64,000 nt of DNA from Listeria cossartiae subsp. cossartiae (GCF_014224155.1 NZ_JAASUI010000001.1:558001-622000); one strand, 5' to 3'. Shown: positions 45,447 through 54,973, numbered from the stretch's first letter. Notes: a model not told the origin generated them from the letters alone. Program-made: numbers and translations.

Positions 45447-45502
45447 AATTAGTGTCCTAGGAAACATAAATAGCTTAACTCGTTTTTGTTTCCTTGTCAA
45501 CA

Positions 45503-45538
45503 ATAAAAAACAACCTCACTTGAAAAGTAAGGCTGTTG
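45503..45538 (-). terminator. Terminator of the MarR gene
   Basis: On the minus strand AACAGCCTTACTT pairs with AAGTGAGGTTGTT (13 bp with G-U pairs) across a four-base loop, then six Ts. Confidence 0.75.
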
Positions 45539-45544
45539 CTAATT

Positions 45545-46015
45545 TTATTCAGATTTGGCATCTAACACTTTCTTCATTTCAGTATCCAAATGTTGGCTAT
45601 ATTTATCAACAAATTTTAAAACTTCCGCATATTGCGCATCCGACACATCTTCAAAAACCACTTTATCACGATCAAGAAATTCTTGATGTAAACTATCATG
45701 CACTTGATTAATTTCGTCACCTTTAGCAGTTAAGCGAAAATAGATTTCTTTTTTATTTTCCGGCTTTTGATAGCTTTCGATATAGCCTTTATCCATCAGT
45801 TTTTTCGTGATTTTACTAATCGCACTTTTCGTCATATAAAAAGCTTCTGCCAGTTTTGTCACATTAGGATCTTCATTTTTGGCAATATATTCAATGCAGT
45901 GGACTTCGGAGGGTTTATATCCTTCCAGCGCCTTTTCCATTTTCACTTTGTTAATCCATGCGAGCTTATTAAATAAATCCCTGACACTTGCCATGACTTG
46001 TTCATTTTTATCCAT
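45545..46015 (-). CDS. MarR-family regulator of the MFS pump
   Basis: 156 residues: N-terminal dimer helix, winged helix (about 50-110: NVTKLAEAFYMTKSAISKITKKLMDKGYIESYQ, wing NKKEIYFRLTAKG), C-terminal dimer helix. AGGAGG lies seven bases before the ATG. A perfect palindrome lies 60-75 bases upstream and a related half-site lies before the MFS gene, so it probably represses itself and the pump. Inducer unknown. Confidence 0.87.
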   Translation of the reverse strand: MDKNEQVMASVRDLFNKLAWINKVKMEKALEGYKPSEVHCIEYIAKNEDPNVTKLAEAFYMTKSAISKITKKLMDKGYIESYQKPENKKEIYFRLTAKGDEINQVHDSLHQEFLDRDKVVFEDVSDAQYAEVLKFVDKYSQHLDTEMKKVLDAKSE

Positions 46016-46074
46016 GCCATGTCCTCCTAATCTAGCTATCTGCTTGTAGTATAGACGTTTTTTGTGTCCGGTTC

Positions 46075-46089
46075 AACTATTTAATAGTT
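46075..46089 (-). promoter_or_regulatory. Perfect palindrome, likely MarR operator
   Basis: AACTATT-T-AATAGTT (46075-46089), 60 bases upstream of the MarR start codon. Perfect 7-bp arms round one central base. Confidence 0.5.
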
Positions 46090-46216
46090 TAGCTCAAATA
46101 GTACCTTGAAAGCGCTGTTTGTTAAGAGTGTGTAAATTTCCAGTGTTATCAATATTATTTCCACGTAAAGATTTGTTATACTTAACACATAAATTGATTG
46201 GAAGGGGCTGACATGA

Positions 46217-48865
46217 TTGGAGATTTACCGCAAAAGCGCGGCAGAAACATTTACTCAACTAGAAGCGACAGAAAAAGGCTTAACAACTAGTGAGGTAACA
46301 AAACGACAAGAAAAATACGGTTTTAACGAACTGAAGAATAAAAAGAAAGATCCTCTTTGGAAACTTTTCCTGGAAACATTTAAAGATCCAATGGTTATTG
46401 TGTTAGTCATCGCTGCCTTGGTGCAGTTGGTTTTAGGCGAAGTAGTTGAATCGCTTATTATCTTTTTAGTGCTGATTGTGAACTCGATAATTAGCGTAGT
46501 TCAAACGCGAAAAGCAGAAAGTTCGCTCGATGCGTTACGAGAAATGTCTGCACCAGTCGCCAAAGTTATCCGCGATGGTTCGAAGCAAAGTATTCATGCG
46601 CGCGAACTTGTTCCGGGTGACGTCGTTATTTTAGATGCAGGTGATTTTGTCCCAGCAGACGGGCGTTTATTCGAAAGTGGCTCCTTGAAAATTGACGAAG
46701 GTATGCTTACTGGGGAATCGGAGGCGGTTGAAAAATATATCGACACCATTCCGGATGAAGTAGGGCTTGGCGACCGTGTCAATATGGTTTTCAGTGGTTC
46801 CCTTGTTGTTTATGGTCGCGGGATGTTTGTCGTAACAGGCACAGCGAGCGAAACAGAAATCGGTAAAATCGCTGGATTACTTGAAACAGCAGAAGCGAAA
46901 CAAACGCCGCTACAACGAAAACTAGAATCATTTAGTAAAAAGTTAGGCATTGGTATTTTAGCACTCTGTGTACTTATTTTTGCAGTCGAAGCTGGTCGTG
47001 TGTTACTTGGCGACAATTCAGCGGATATGGCAACCGCGATTTTAAATGCCTTTATGTTTGCCGTGGCCGTAGCTGTAGCAGCCATTCCGGAAGCACTTTC
47101 TTCTATTGTAACGATTGTACTTGCAGTCGGAACGAACAAAATGGCAAAGCAACACGCGATTATTCGGAAGCTCCCAGCAGTTGAAACTCTAGGCTCCACA
47201 AGCGTTATTTGTACAGATAAAACCGGTACACTAACGCAAAATAAAATGACCGTTGTTGATTACTACTTACCAGATGGAACGAAAGAAAACTTCCCAGATA
47301 GCCCAGAAAAATGGTCCATTGGGGAGCGCCGTTTGATTCATATTGCGGTACTTTGTAACGACTCGAATATTAATAGCGAAGGTAAAGAACTAGGCGACCC
47401 GACCGAAGTGGCGCTGATTGCCTTTAGTAATAAAAATAATCAAGATTACAATGAAATTCGCGAAAAATTCATCCGCGAAGGCGAAATTCCTTTTGATTCA
47501 GATCGTAAATTAATGTCAACGCTACACACCTTCAATAACAACAAAGCAATGCTAACAAAAGGTGGCCCAGATGTGATGTTCGCGCGTTGTAGCTACGTGT
47601 TCCTTGACGGCGAAGAAAAGCCAATGACAGAAGAAATTTTAACGAAACTAAAAGAAACTAACGAAGAATTTTCCAATCAAGCGCTTCGTGTCTTAGCTTA
47701 CGGCTACAAACGGATGCCGGCTGATACAACCGAATTAAAACTAGAAGACGAGCAAGATATCGTTCTAGTTGGCTTAACTGCAATGATTGATCCGCCACGT
47801 GAAGCCGTTTATGCATCGATTGAAGAGTCGAAAAAAGCGGGGATTCGCACTGTGATGATTACCGGAGACCATAAAACAACGGCGCAAGCAATCGGCCGTG
47901 ATATTGGTTTAATGGATGCCGACGATATCGCATTAACTGGTCAAGAACTCGACGCAATGCCAGAAGAAGAACTCGACAAAAAACTTGAGCATATCGCTGT
48001 CTACGCCCGTGTATCTCCAGAAAATAAAATCCGAATCGTCAAAGCTTGGCAGAAAAAAGGCAAAATCACCGCAATGACTGGTGATGGTGTCAATGATGCG
48101 CCCGCCCTAAAACAAGCCGATATCGGCGTCGCAATGGGAAGCGGAACGGACGTTGCTAAAGACTCTGCCGCGATGATTTTAACCGATGACAATTTCGTAT
48201 CAATTGTGGACGCAGTTGGTGTAGGTAGAACCGTCTTTGATAACATTAAAAAATCAATTTCTTACCTATTTGCAGGAAATTTAGGCGCAATTATCGCGAT
48301 TTTATTTGCGCTCGTACTCGATTGGATTAACCCATTCACAGCACTACAATTACTATTTATCAACTTAGTCAATGACTCCTTACCAGCAATCGCACTAGGT
48401 ATGGAAAAAGCAGAACCTGACGTAATGAAACGCAAACCAAGAGATATTAACGAAGGTATTTTTGCCGGTGGAACGATGCGCGCCGTTATTAGCCGCGGTG
48501 TCTTAATCGGTATCGCCGTTATCATCTCACAATATATCGGTATGCAAATTTCACCTGAGATGAGTGTCGCAATGGCATTCACTACACTTATCCTAGCTCG
48601 TACATTACAAACATTTGCAGCTCGCTCGAACGTCCAAACCGCATTTGGCGCAGGATTCTTCAGCAACAAATACGTTATCGGCGCCGTATTACTTTGTTTC
48701 GTCTTATACGGAATCACCGTACTACCAGGAGCTCGCGAAATCTTCTCGATCCCAGCAACATTCGGCTTACATGAATGGTCGATTGCAGCAGGGTTAGCAC
48801 TCGCGGCAGTTGTGATGATGGAGATTATTAAAGTAATTCAGAATAAATTTTTTAAAGAAGCGTAA
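46217..48865 (+). CDS. Calcium-transporting P-type ATPase, LMCA1 type
   Basis: 882 residues. P-type motifs: LTGESE, IPEALS in M4, DKTGT with the phosphorylated Asp334, TGDGVNDAPALK, and the C-terminal Cation_ATPase_C region. Known: L. monocytogenes LMCA1 (Lmo0841) has the same phosphorylated Asp334, exports one Ca2+ per ATP and counter-transports H+. Here M5 reads GNLGA (Ala where SERCA has Glu771) and M6 NLVND, consistent with the single-site arrangement. The start is TTG 46217, with GGAAGGGG about ten bases upstream. It likely protects the cell from high Ca2+ at alkaline pH. Monocistronic. Confidence 0.93.
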   Translation: MEIYRKSAAETFTQLEATEKGLTTSEVTKRQEKYGFNELKNKKKDPLWKLFLETFKDPMVIVLVIAALVQLVLGEVVESLIIFLVLIVNSIISVVQTRKAESSLDALREMSAPVAKVIRDGSKQSIHARELVPGDVVILDAGDFVPADGRLFESGSLKIDEGMLTGESEAVEKYIDTIPDEVGLGDRVNMVFSGSLVVYGRGMFVVTGTASETEIGKIAGLLETAEAKQTPLQRKLESFSKKLGIGILALCVLIFAVEAGRVLLGDNSADMATAILNAFMFAVAVAVAAIPEALSSIVTIVLAVGTNKMAKQHAIIRKLPAVETLGSTSVICTDKTGTLTQNKMTVVDYYLPDGTKENFPDSPEKWSIGERRLIHIAVLCNDSNINSEGKELGDPTEVALIAFSNKNNQDYNEIREKFIREGEIPFDSDRKLMSTLHTFNNNKAMLTKGGPDVMFARCSYVFLDGEEKPMTEEILTKLKETNEEFSNQALRVLAYGYKRMPADTTELKLEDEQDIVLVGLTAMIDPPREAVYASIEESKKAGIRTVMITGDHKTTAQAIGRDIGLMDADDIALTGQELDAMPEEELDKKLEHIAVYARVSPENKIRIVKAWQKKGKITAMTGDGVNDAPALKQADIGVAMGSGTDVAKDSAAMILTDDNFVSIVDAVGVGRTVFDNIKKSISYLFAGNLGAIIAILFALVLDWINPFTALQLLFINLVNDSLPAIALGMEKAEPDVMKRKPRDINEGIFAGGTMRAVISRGVLIGIAVIISQYIGMQISPEMSVAMAFTTLILARTLQTFAARSNVQTAFGAGFFSNKYVIGAVLLCFVLYGITVLPGAREIFSIPATFGLHEWSIAAGLALAAVVMMEIIKVIQNKFFKEA

Positions 48866-48910
48866 AAAAACAGAAATCCCTTTTTAAAATGAGGGATTTC
48901 TGTTTTTTAA
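48866..48910 (+). terminator. Terminator of the Ca2+ ATPase gene
   Basis: AAAACAGAAATCCCT pairs with AGGGATTTCTGTTTT, then TT. Confidence 0.88.
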
Positions 48911-48977
48911 TAATACATTGAGTGCTATATCTATTATATACTGAATATAGATTCTTAAATTAACACGGAGGAGCTAA

Positions 48978-49346
48978 ATGAAAAAGCAACATAATTCAAA
49001 GCTTGTTTTATTACAAGAAATTCATTCAACAAAACTAGAAATCCCACTTAAAGATTGGGAATATGCCCCCGGAAAAGAACTTTACTTTGTTGTTGATTTG
49101 TTTATTGGAACAAATGATGGCACGAAAAGAGGAAATTATTTTCATGTTCCAGTGGTAACGCCAGCAACTTTATATAAACTTCCAAAAGGGAAACGAAAAG
49201 CAATCGTATTGGAATATTATTGTTATGATTTACTTTTGGATAAAATAGAATCCATTTTGGAAATATGTACAAAAGAGAGCTGGGATGATTCTTGTGAAGC
49301 TCTGCAAAATTATTTCTTTTGGGAATATGAAAATTACAAAGCTTAA
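48978..49346 (+). CDS. Imm8-like immunity protein (orphan)
   Basis: 122 residues. The layout follows the Imm8 immunity family as I remember it: a beta strand with EIPLKDWEYAPGKELYFVVDLFIG, the TPATLYKLPKGKR block (family: TPxxLxxxL), IVLEYYCYDLLLDKIESIL, and the closing ESWDDSC..LQNYFFWEYENY (family: WEEvaxkLxryxxWEFEDY). Imm8 proteins neutralise toxins of polymorphic secretion systems. No toxin gene is next to it, so it is an orphan, perhaps kept against neighbours' toxins. GGAGG lies eight bases before the ATG. In EGD-e a large LPXTG gene (lmo0842) lies here instead, from memory. Confidence 0.7.
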   Translation: MKKQHNSKLVLLQEIHSTKLEIPLKDWEYAPGKELYFVVDLFIGTNDGTKRGNYFHVPVVTPATLYKLPKGKRKAIVLEYYCYDLLLDKIESILEICTKESWDDSCEALQNYFFWEYENYKA

Positions 49347-49359
49347 AATCTAATAGAAA

Positions 49360-49617
49360 TCAATACAACCACCAAACCAAAACCCCAACAGTCCAAACCA
49401 TCGCAAGCGGCACTAAGATCCGAAACTTCGGCTTTTGCGTTTTATGATGAAACAACTGCATCGACATCCAACTACCAAATGCCCCGCCGAGAAATGCGGT
49501 GAAAAGTAGTACAGATTCAGGTATCCGGTAAGCGTGTTTAATTGCTTTCCGTTTATCAATAGCGAATAATAGAAAAGAAATAAGCGTTATCGCGATTAAA
49601 TATATTGTTAAAATCAT
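49360..49617 (-). CDS. DUF1294 small membrane protein
   Basis: 85 residues with three hydrophobic segments and the DUF1294 signature FAIDKRKA, RIPESVLLFTAFLGGAFGSWMSMQLFHHKTQKPKF. AAGGGGG lies about eight bases before ATG 49617, so the longer frame to 49650 is rejected. Function unknown. Confidence 0.82.
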   Translation of the reverse strand: MILTIYLIAITLISFLLFAIDKRKAIKHAYRIPESVLLFTAFLGGAFGSWMSMQLFHHKTQKPKFRILVPLAMVWTVGVLVWWLY

Positions 49618-49695
49618 CCAGAAATCCCCCTTCATTGCTAAAACAAACATTATTGATTAGAATAAAAGCATACCATAAAAGAAAGCAGGGATAAA

Positions 49696-50073
49696 ATGGC
49701 AAAAAAAATTATTCAAACATCGTCAGCCCCAAAAGCACTTGGACCATACTCACAAGCTGTAAAAGTGAACGGACTTATTTTTACGTCAGGTCAACTTGGT
49801 ATTAACCCAGCAACTGGAGAATTAGCAGAAGGCGCGACAAAACAAGCCGAGCAAGCTTTTAAAAATTTAGCAGCAGTGCTAGAAGAAGCTGGTTCTGGAC
49901 TGGATAAAATCATCAAAGCGACTGTTTTCTTCAAAGATTTAAATGAATTCACAGCTGTAAATGAGGTTTATGCCACATTCTTTTCCAGTGATTTCCCAGC
50001 GAGAAGTGCTTTCCAAGTAGCGAAATTGCCGCTTGATGCTGAAATTGAAATCGAAGTTATCGCAGAAGCATAA
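49696..50073 (+). CDS. ridA: RidA-family enamine/imine deaminase
   Basis: 125 residues, complete RidA (YjgF/YER057c/UK114): APKALGPYSQAVKVNGLIFTSGQLG at the start, and the C-terminal signature FPARSAFQVAKLPLDAEIEIEVIA with the substrate-binding Arg. It hydrolyses reactive 2-aminoacrylate enamines to keto acids and ammonia. GAAAGCAGGG precedes the ATG. Corresponds to lmo0844 from memory. The transcript probably ends before the SAM riboswitch promoter. Confidence 0.92.
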   Translation: MAKKIIQTSSAPKALGPYSQAVKVNGLIFTSGQLGINPATGELAEGATKQAEQAFKNLAAVLEEAGSGLDKIIKATVFFKDLNEFTAVNEVYATFFSSDFPARSAFQVAKLPLDAEIEIEVIAEA

Positions 50074-50089
50074 ATATTCAGAAATAAAT

Positions 50090-50119
50090 TTGACAACAAC
50101 GAGAAACAAACGATATAAT
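50090..50119 (+). promoter_or_regulatory. Sigma-A promoter of the SAM riboswitch
   Basis: Consensus TTGACA (50090-50095), 18 bases, consensus TATAAT (50114-50119). Confidence 0.85.
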
Positions 50120-50137
50120 AAGAACCAATTACATAGC

Positions 50138-50295
50138 AACTTATCAAGAAAGGTGGAGGGTTCTGGCCCAGCGAAGCCTTGGCAACCGGATTTTTCACGG
50201 TGCCAAATCCAGCAGGTAACACTGACAGATAAGGCACGCGAATCAGGTAAATTCACTTTCCCTTAAAAGCTGTCTTTTGAGGGGAAGTTTTTTTG
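50138..50295 (+). promoter_or_regulatory. SAM (S-box) riboswitch with terminator
   Basis: Aptamer: P1 CTTATC pairs with GATAAG (50228-50233). Conserved blocks are AGGTGGAGGG, CTGGCCCAGCGAAGCC, TGGCAACC, and the GGTGCCAAATCCAGC block before the AACACTGACAGAT core. Terminator: ACTTTCCCTTAAAAG (50255-50269) pairs with CTTTTGAGGGGAAGT (50274-50288), then seven Ts. Binding of S-adenosylmethionine should stop transcription before the methionine synthase-like gene. Confidence 0.95.
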
Positions 50296-50328
50296 TACAT
50301 AAAAATAAAACGAATTGAGGCGAAGGAA

Positions 50329-51432
50329 ATGAATCAAGTAGCACCATTTTATGCAGATCATGTTGGAAGTATTTTACGGACAAAGGCCATTAAAGAAGCG
50401 CGGGAGAAGTTCCAAGCTGGCGAAATAACAGCCCAAGAGTTGCGTGAAGTTGAAAATACAGAAATTAAGTATATCGTCGAAAAGCAAAAAGAAGTAGGCT
50501 TAAAATCAATCACAGATGGCGAGTTTCGCCGTGCTTGGTGGCATTTTGACTTCTTGGAGAATTTGGACGGGGTAGAAGGATACGATGCGGCTGGCGGCAT
50601 TCAATTCAGCAAAGTCCAAACAAAATCGCATTCAGTAAAAATCACGGCTCCGATCGATTTCACCACGCATCCATTTATAGAAGATTTTATTTTCCTAAAA
50701 GAAGCTGTTGGGGAAAATCATGTTGCGAAACAAACGATTCCGAGTCCAGCAATGCTTCATTATCGCGGCGATATTGAGTATCAGCCATATTTAGACGATG
50801 CCGACAAATTTGCCACTGATTTAGCGACTGCGTATCAAAAAGCGATTCAAGCATTTTATGATGCTGGCTGCCGTTATCTGCAATTAGACGATACATCGTG
50901 GAGCTATTTATGCTCGGATGAACAACGCGAAGTCGTGCGCCAAAGAGGATTTGACCCGGACACATTACAAGAAACGTATAAAAATCTTATCAATGAATCT
51001 ATCAAACATAAACCAGCTGATATGGTTATTACGATGCACATTTGCCGTGGGAATTTCCGTTCCACATGGATAGCGGAAGGTGGCTATGGACCGGTTGCGG
51101 AAACCTTATTCGGTCAATTAAATATCGATGGTTTCTTTTTAGAATATGATAACGAACGTTCTGGAGATTTTGCGCCATTAAAATATGTGACGCGCCCAGA
51201 TTTGAAAATTGTGCTCGGCTTAATTACATCGAAAACAGGTGAATTAGAAGACGAAGCGGCGATTAAAACGCGGATTGCTGAAGCGAGCGAAATCGTCTCA
51301 TTAAGCCAATTACGCCTAAGTCCCCAATGTGGATTTGCCTCCACAGAAGAAGGCAATATCCTGACCGAAGAAGAACAATGGAATAAATTACGCTACGTTG
51401 TCCAAATTGCGGAAGACGTCTGGGGTAAATAA
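50329..51432 (+). CDS. MetE C-terminal-type methionine synthase (YxjG/YxjH-like)
   Basis: 367 residues covering only the catalytic half of cobalamin-independent methionine synthase, as in B. subtilis YxjG/YxjH. Zinc ligands appear in MHICRGN (His and Cys), in the EYDNERSG glutamate and in the C-terminal LSPQCGF cysteine; YLQLDDTSW matches the substrate pocket. It probably methylates homocysteine using a methyl donor other than the full tri-glutamyl folate system. ATG 50329 has GAGG upstream; the TTG at 50293 lies inside the riboswitch terminator and is rejected. Controlled by the SAM riboswitch. Confidence 0.88.
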   Translation: MNQVAPFYADHVGSILRTKAIKEAREKFQAGEITAQELREVENTEIKYIVEKQKEVGLKSITDGEFRRAWWHFDFLENLDGVEGYDAAGGIQFSKVQTKSHSVKITAPIDFTTHPFIEDFIFLKEAVGENHVAKQTIPSPAMLHYRGDIEYQPYLDDADKFATDLATAYQKAIQAFYDAGCRYLQLDDTSWSYLCSDEQREVVRQRGFDPDTLQETYKNLINESIKHKPADMVITMHICRGNFRSTWIAEGGYGPVAETLFGQLNIDGFFLEYDNERSGDFAPLKYVTRPDLKIVLGLITSKTGELEDEAAIKTRIAEASEIVSLSQLRLSPQCGFASTEEGNILTEEEQWNKLRYVVQIAEDVWGK

Positions 51433-51438
51433 TTAATT

Positions 51439-51477
51439 AAAAGAACTAGCTTGAGTGAGACGAGCTAGTTCTTTTTT
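51439..51477 (+). terminator. Terminator of the MetE-like gene
   Basis: AAAGAACTAGCT pairs with AGCTAGTTCTTT, then TTT. Confidence 0.88.
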
Positions 51478-51537
51478 CGTCTTTACAAATAGAGCGAGTA
51501 GGACTAGAATAGATGTTCAAGAAGGAGGGGTGCCCCT

Positions 51538-52638
51538 TTGGACGACAAATTACAAACTAAATTAACCTTATTACCTGAATCACCAGGTTGTTATATTTAT
51601 AGAGATGAAAATAACGAAATTCTATATATCGGCAAATCAAAATGCTTAAAAAACCGCGTAAAATCGTATTTTCATAGCAAACAAATCGGTAAAACCGCAA
51701 GACTTGTACGGCAAATTCGCGATTTAGAACTAATCATCACTACTTCCGAAAAAGAAGCCCTACTACTCGAAATGATTTTAATTCAAAAATATCAGCCACC
51801 TTTTAATATCCAGTTAAAAGAAGGCCCAAGTTACCCATATATTAAAATTACGAACGAAAAAAATCCGCATATCGAAGTCGTGCTGGAAGTAAAACAGGAT
51901 GGCGCGCACTATTTTGGCCCATATCCCGGCCGCTACTCCGCCAGACAAACCGTAGAACTAATCGAAAAACTATTTCCGCTGTGCAGATGCGACGGAAAGC
52001 CGGGCCGTCCTTGTTTATACTATCATTTAGGGCTTTGCTTAGGGCCATGCTACGAAGAAATTGAGCCAGCAGTTTATGAAAAGCAAATCCGAAAAATTAG
52101 CCGTTTCCTGGAAGGCGACATTAAAGATGTAAAAGATAAGCTAACCACCGAGATGCAAGAAGCAACAGAAAAACTCGAATTTGAAAGAGCCGCCGAACTG
52201 CGTGATAAAATGCACGCTATTAATGAAACAATTGAAAAACAGCACATTATTTTCCCGGGCTTAAAGAATCGCGACATCATCGGTTGTTATCAACAAGACA
52301 ACTATCTAAGCGTGTTCGTTTTCTTTGTTCGAAACGGCGCAATTAATGGAAGCAAGTGGCACGTTTTCGAAATCGAAACATCGCTCCAAGAAGATTTAGC
52401 CAATTTTATTAACCATTTTTATGAAGATCCCAATAATATTCAACCAAAAGAATTGCTAATCGCTGAAAAAATCGATAAAAAATCGCTACAAGAGCCACTT
52501 CGGAAAGCTTGTTTATTCCCACAAAAAGGCGGTAAAAAGAAACAAATCGACCTCGCAATCGAAAATGCGAAAAGCGCGTACATCGCTTACGCTAAGATGA
52601 AAGAGTATGATTTTGAAAAAGAATTAAACAACCGTTAG
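51538..52638 (+). CDS. Short UvrC-like (Cho-type) GIY-YIG nuclease
   Basis: 366 residues. The GIY-YIG nuclease domain (residues about 15-95) has GCYIYRD and LYIGKSK. A cysteine cluster (149, 151, 159, 167, 171; LCRCDGKPGRPC, GLCLGPC) matches the Fe-S or Zn region of UvrC. A UVR helix hairpin (about 195-230) follows, then the start of the RNase H-like region with no second catalytic domain or HhH. Full UvrC is about 600 residues, so this is a 3'-incising Cho-like homologue. TTG 51538 follows AAGGAGGGG. Monocistronic. Confidence 0.83.
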   Translation: MDDKLQTKLTLLPESPGCYIYRDENNEILYIGKSKCLKNRVKSYFHSKQIGKTARLVRQIRDLELIITTSEKEALLLEMILIQKYQPPFNIQLKEGPSYPYIKITNEKNPHIEVVLEVKQDGAHYFGPYPGRYSARQTVELIEKLFPLCRCDGKPGRPCLYYHLGLCLGPCYEEIEPAVYEKQIRKISRFLEGDIKDVKDKLTTEMQEATEKLEFERAAELRDKMHAINETIEKQHIIFPGLKNRDIIGCYQQDNYLSVFVFFVRNGAINGSKWHVFEIETSLQEDLANFINHFYEDPNNIQPKELLIAEKIDKKSLQEPLRKACLFPQKGGKKKQIDLAIENAKSAYIAYAKMKEYDFEKELNNR

Positions 52639-52672
52639 AAGCTAATTTACAAGGATTAGCTTCTTTCTTTTT
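52637..52672 (+). terminator. Terminator of the UvrC-like gene
   Basis: AGAAGCTAAT (52637-52646) pairs with ATTAGCTTCT (52655-52664), then T-rich sequence. The arm includes the stop codon. Confidence 0.8.
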
Positions 52673-52807
52673 CGGTGTTGAAAATCTTATCACAAATAAC
52701 TATGGTCAATAATCTATCCTTATGGTAAAATCTTACGAGTACGGAAAAAAATTAGGCTACATAAAATAATTAATTAAAGCAAAACACATATAGAGGGAGG
52801 ACACAAT

Positions 52808-54250
52808 ATGAAGAAATTTTCACGATTTTTACTAATGATGGCAATTGCTTGTGTTGCCACGTTCATTTTCACAGGAAACGGATTAAACGCAAAAGCTGCT
52901 GAAGAAACATACTTGATTGGTACAGATACTACATTTGCACCTTTTGAATTTGAGAAAGGCGGAGAACATGTTGGTATCGACATGGACATCCTAAAAGCTA
53001 TTGCCAAAGATCAAAATTTTAAATATGAAATTAAAGCAATGGGATTCAATGCAGCAGTACAAGCACTAGAAGCTAACCAAGTCGACGGTGTTATCGCGGG
53101 AATGAGTATTACAGACGAACGTAAACAAAAGTTCGACTTCTCTGATCCTTATTTTGATTCAGGTGTCGTTATGGGGATTTTGAAAGATAATGACGAAATC
53201 AAAACATATGAAGACTTAAAAGGTAAAAAAGTAGCCGTTAAAACAGGTACAGAAGGTTACGCATTTGCAGAAAAAATCAAAGCTAAATACGGCTTTGATA
53301 TCGTTGTTTTCGATGATTCCGCACAAATGTACGATGACGTTAAAACAAGAAATTCTGTCGCATGTTTCGATGATTATCCGGTACTAGCATACGGAGTTCA
53401 AACAGGCAACGGTTTAAAAATTGTAACAGACAAAGAAAAAGGAAACTCATACGGTTTTGCTGTTAATAAAGGCAAAAACCAAGAACTTTTAGCTAAATTT
53501 AACGCTGGTCTTGTGAACATTAAAGCAAGCGGCGAATATGATGAAATTCTTGAAACTTATTTAGGTAAAGATGCTATTAAAGAAAACACAACTGAAAAAG
53601 GCTTTATGGGGATTATTAAATCTTCCTGGCCAGCACTTTTAGCTGGAATGTGGCTAACTATTAGATTAGCAGTTGTTTCCCTTATTATCGCATTCATTAT
53701 TGGTATTACATTCGGCTTTATGAAAGTCAGCAATAACAAAATTTTACGCGGAATTGCCACAGTTTATGTAGATATTTTCCGAGGAACTCCATTAATTGTT
53801 CAAGCATTCTTCTTCTACTTTGGTATTCCAGCAGCACTTGACTTTAGGATGCCAGTATTCTTGGCCGGGGTTATCGCGCTAAGCTTAAATGCCGGTGCCT
53901 ACATGGTCGAAATCGTCCGCGGCGGTATTCAATCTGTCGACAAAGGACAAATGGAAGCAGCAAGAAGTCTAGGCTTACCATATAAAAAAGCGATGATGAA
54001 AGTCGTTCTACCACAAGCAATTCGAATGATGATTCCGTCCTTTATTAACCAATTCGTTATCACTTTGAAAGATACATCGATCATGTCAGCAATTGGACTC
54101 GTCGAATTAACTCAATCAGGTAAAATCATTATGGCGCGTACATTCGAAAGTACATGGACATGGCTAATCATCGGAATTATGTACCTTATCGTTATTACTA
54201 TTTTAACGAAAGTATCCGATCGTTTAGAAAGGAGATTACGAAATGACTAA
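52808..54250 (+). CDS. Polar amino-acid (glutamine-type) ABC transporter, fused binding protein and permease
   Basis: 480 residues in one chain: signal/anchor segment (about 6-31), SBP_bac_3 substrate-binding domain (about 34-255; [40 protein letters not shown]) and a HisM-type permease domain (about 265-475; [36 protein letters not shown] as EAA loop). The fusion ties receptor to channel, as in GlnP. Predicted to import glutamine or a related amino acid. It overlaps the ATPase gene by eight bases. Confidence 0.92.
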   Translation: MKKFSRFLLMMAIACVATFIFTGNGLNAKAAEETYLIGTDTTFAPFEFEKGGEHVGIDMDILKAIAKDQNFKYEIKAMGFNAAVQALEANQVDGVIAGMSITDERKQKFDFSDPYFDSGVVMGILKDNDEIKTYEDLKGKKVAVKTGTEGYAFAEKIKAKYGFDIVVFDDSAQMYDDVKTRNSVACFDDYPVLAYGVQTGNGLKIVTDKEKGNSYGFAVNKGKNQELLAKFNAGLVNIKASGEYDEILETYLGKDAIKENTTEKGFMGIIKSSWPALLAGMWLTIRLAVVSLIIAFIIGITFGFMKVSNNKILRGIATVYVDIFRGTPLIVQAFFFYFGIPAALDFRMPVFLAGVIALSLNAGAYMVEIVRGGIQSVDKGQMEAARSLGLPYKKAMMKVVLPQAIRMMIPSFINQFVITLKDTSIMSAIGLVELTQSGKIIMARTFESTWTWLIIGIMYLIVITILTKVSDRLERRLRND

Positions 54251-54971
54251 ACTTAAAGTAACAGGCCTTAAAAAAAGTTTTGGTGCTAACGAAGTACTGA
54301 AAGGCATCGATATCGAAGTAAAAGAAGGCGAAGTAGTTTGTGTAATCGGACCTTCTGGCTCTGGTAAAAGTACTTTCCTTCGTTGCATGAATAACTTAGA
54401 AGATATTACTGCGGGAGACGTTATTGTCGATGATTTTAACATCACTGATAAAAAAGTCGATATTAACCAAGTTCGCGAAAATATCGGTATGGTTTTCCAA
54501 CATTTTAACCTTTTTCCGCATTTGTCGGTTTTAGAAAATATTACACTTGCACCAGTTGAACTGAAAAAAATGGATAAAGAAGCTGCGAAAAGTAATGCCT
54601 TGCGTTTGTTAGAACAAGTAGGCTTGCAAGAAAAAGCAGAAGAATATCCTAACCAACTGTCTGGTGGACAAAAACAACGGGTGGCGATTGCAAGAGCACT
54701 TGCGATGGATCCGGATATTATGTTGTTCGATGAGCCTACCTCCGCACTCGATCCGGAAATGGTCGGCGAAGTTTTAGGCGTTATGAAAAAATTGGCAAAA
54801 GACGGCATGACGATGATTATTGTTACCCACGAAATGGGATTCGCTCGCGAAGTTGGCGACCGCGTAATCTTTATGGATGGTGGCTACATTGTCGAAGAAG
54901 GCAAGCCTGCTGAAATTTTCGATAACCCAACTCACGAAAGAACCATCAGTTTCTTAGATAAAGTTTTATAA
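54243..54971 (+). CDS. Polar amino-acid ABC transporter, ATP-binding protein
   Basis: 242 residues, GlnQ/HisP type: Walker [11 protein letters not shown]-loop [13 protein letters not shown], signature LSGGQKQR, Walker [18 protein letters not shown]-loop [12 protein letters not shown]. Partner of the fused permease, with an eight-base overlap showing translational coupling. Two of these ATPases would power one GlnP-like dimer. Confidence 0.93.
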   Translation: MTKLKVTGLKKSFGANEVLKGIDIEVKEGEVVCVIGPSGSGKSTFLRCMNNLEDITAGDVIVDDFNITDKKVDINQVRENIGMVFQHFNLFPHLSVLENITLAPVELKKMDKEAAKSNALRLLEQVGLQEKAEEYPNQLSGGQKQRVAIARALAMDPDIMLFDEPTSALDPEMVGEVLGVMKKLAKDGMTMIIVTHEMGFAREVGDRVIFMDGGYIVEEGKPAEIFDNPTHERTISFLDKVL

Positions 54972-54973
54972 AC

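Noticed and set aside
50293..50328. TTG 50293 as start of the MetE-like protein
   Set aside because: It lies in the T run of the SAM riboswitch terminator and has no ribosome site; ATG 50329 fits.
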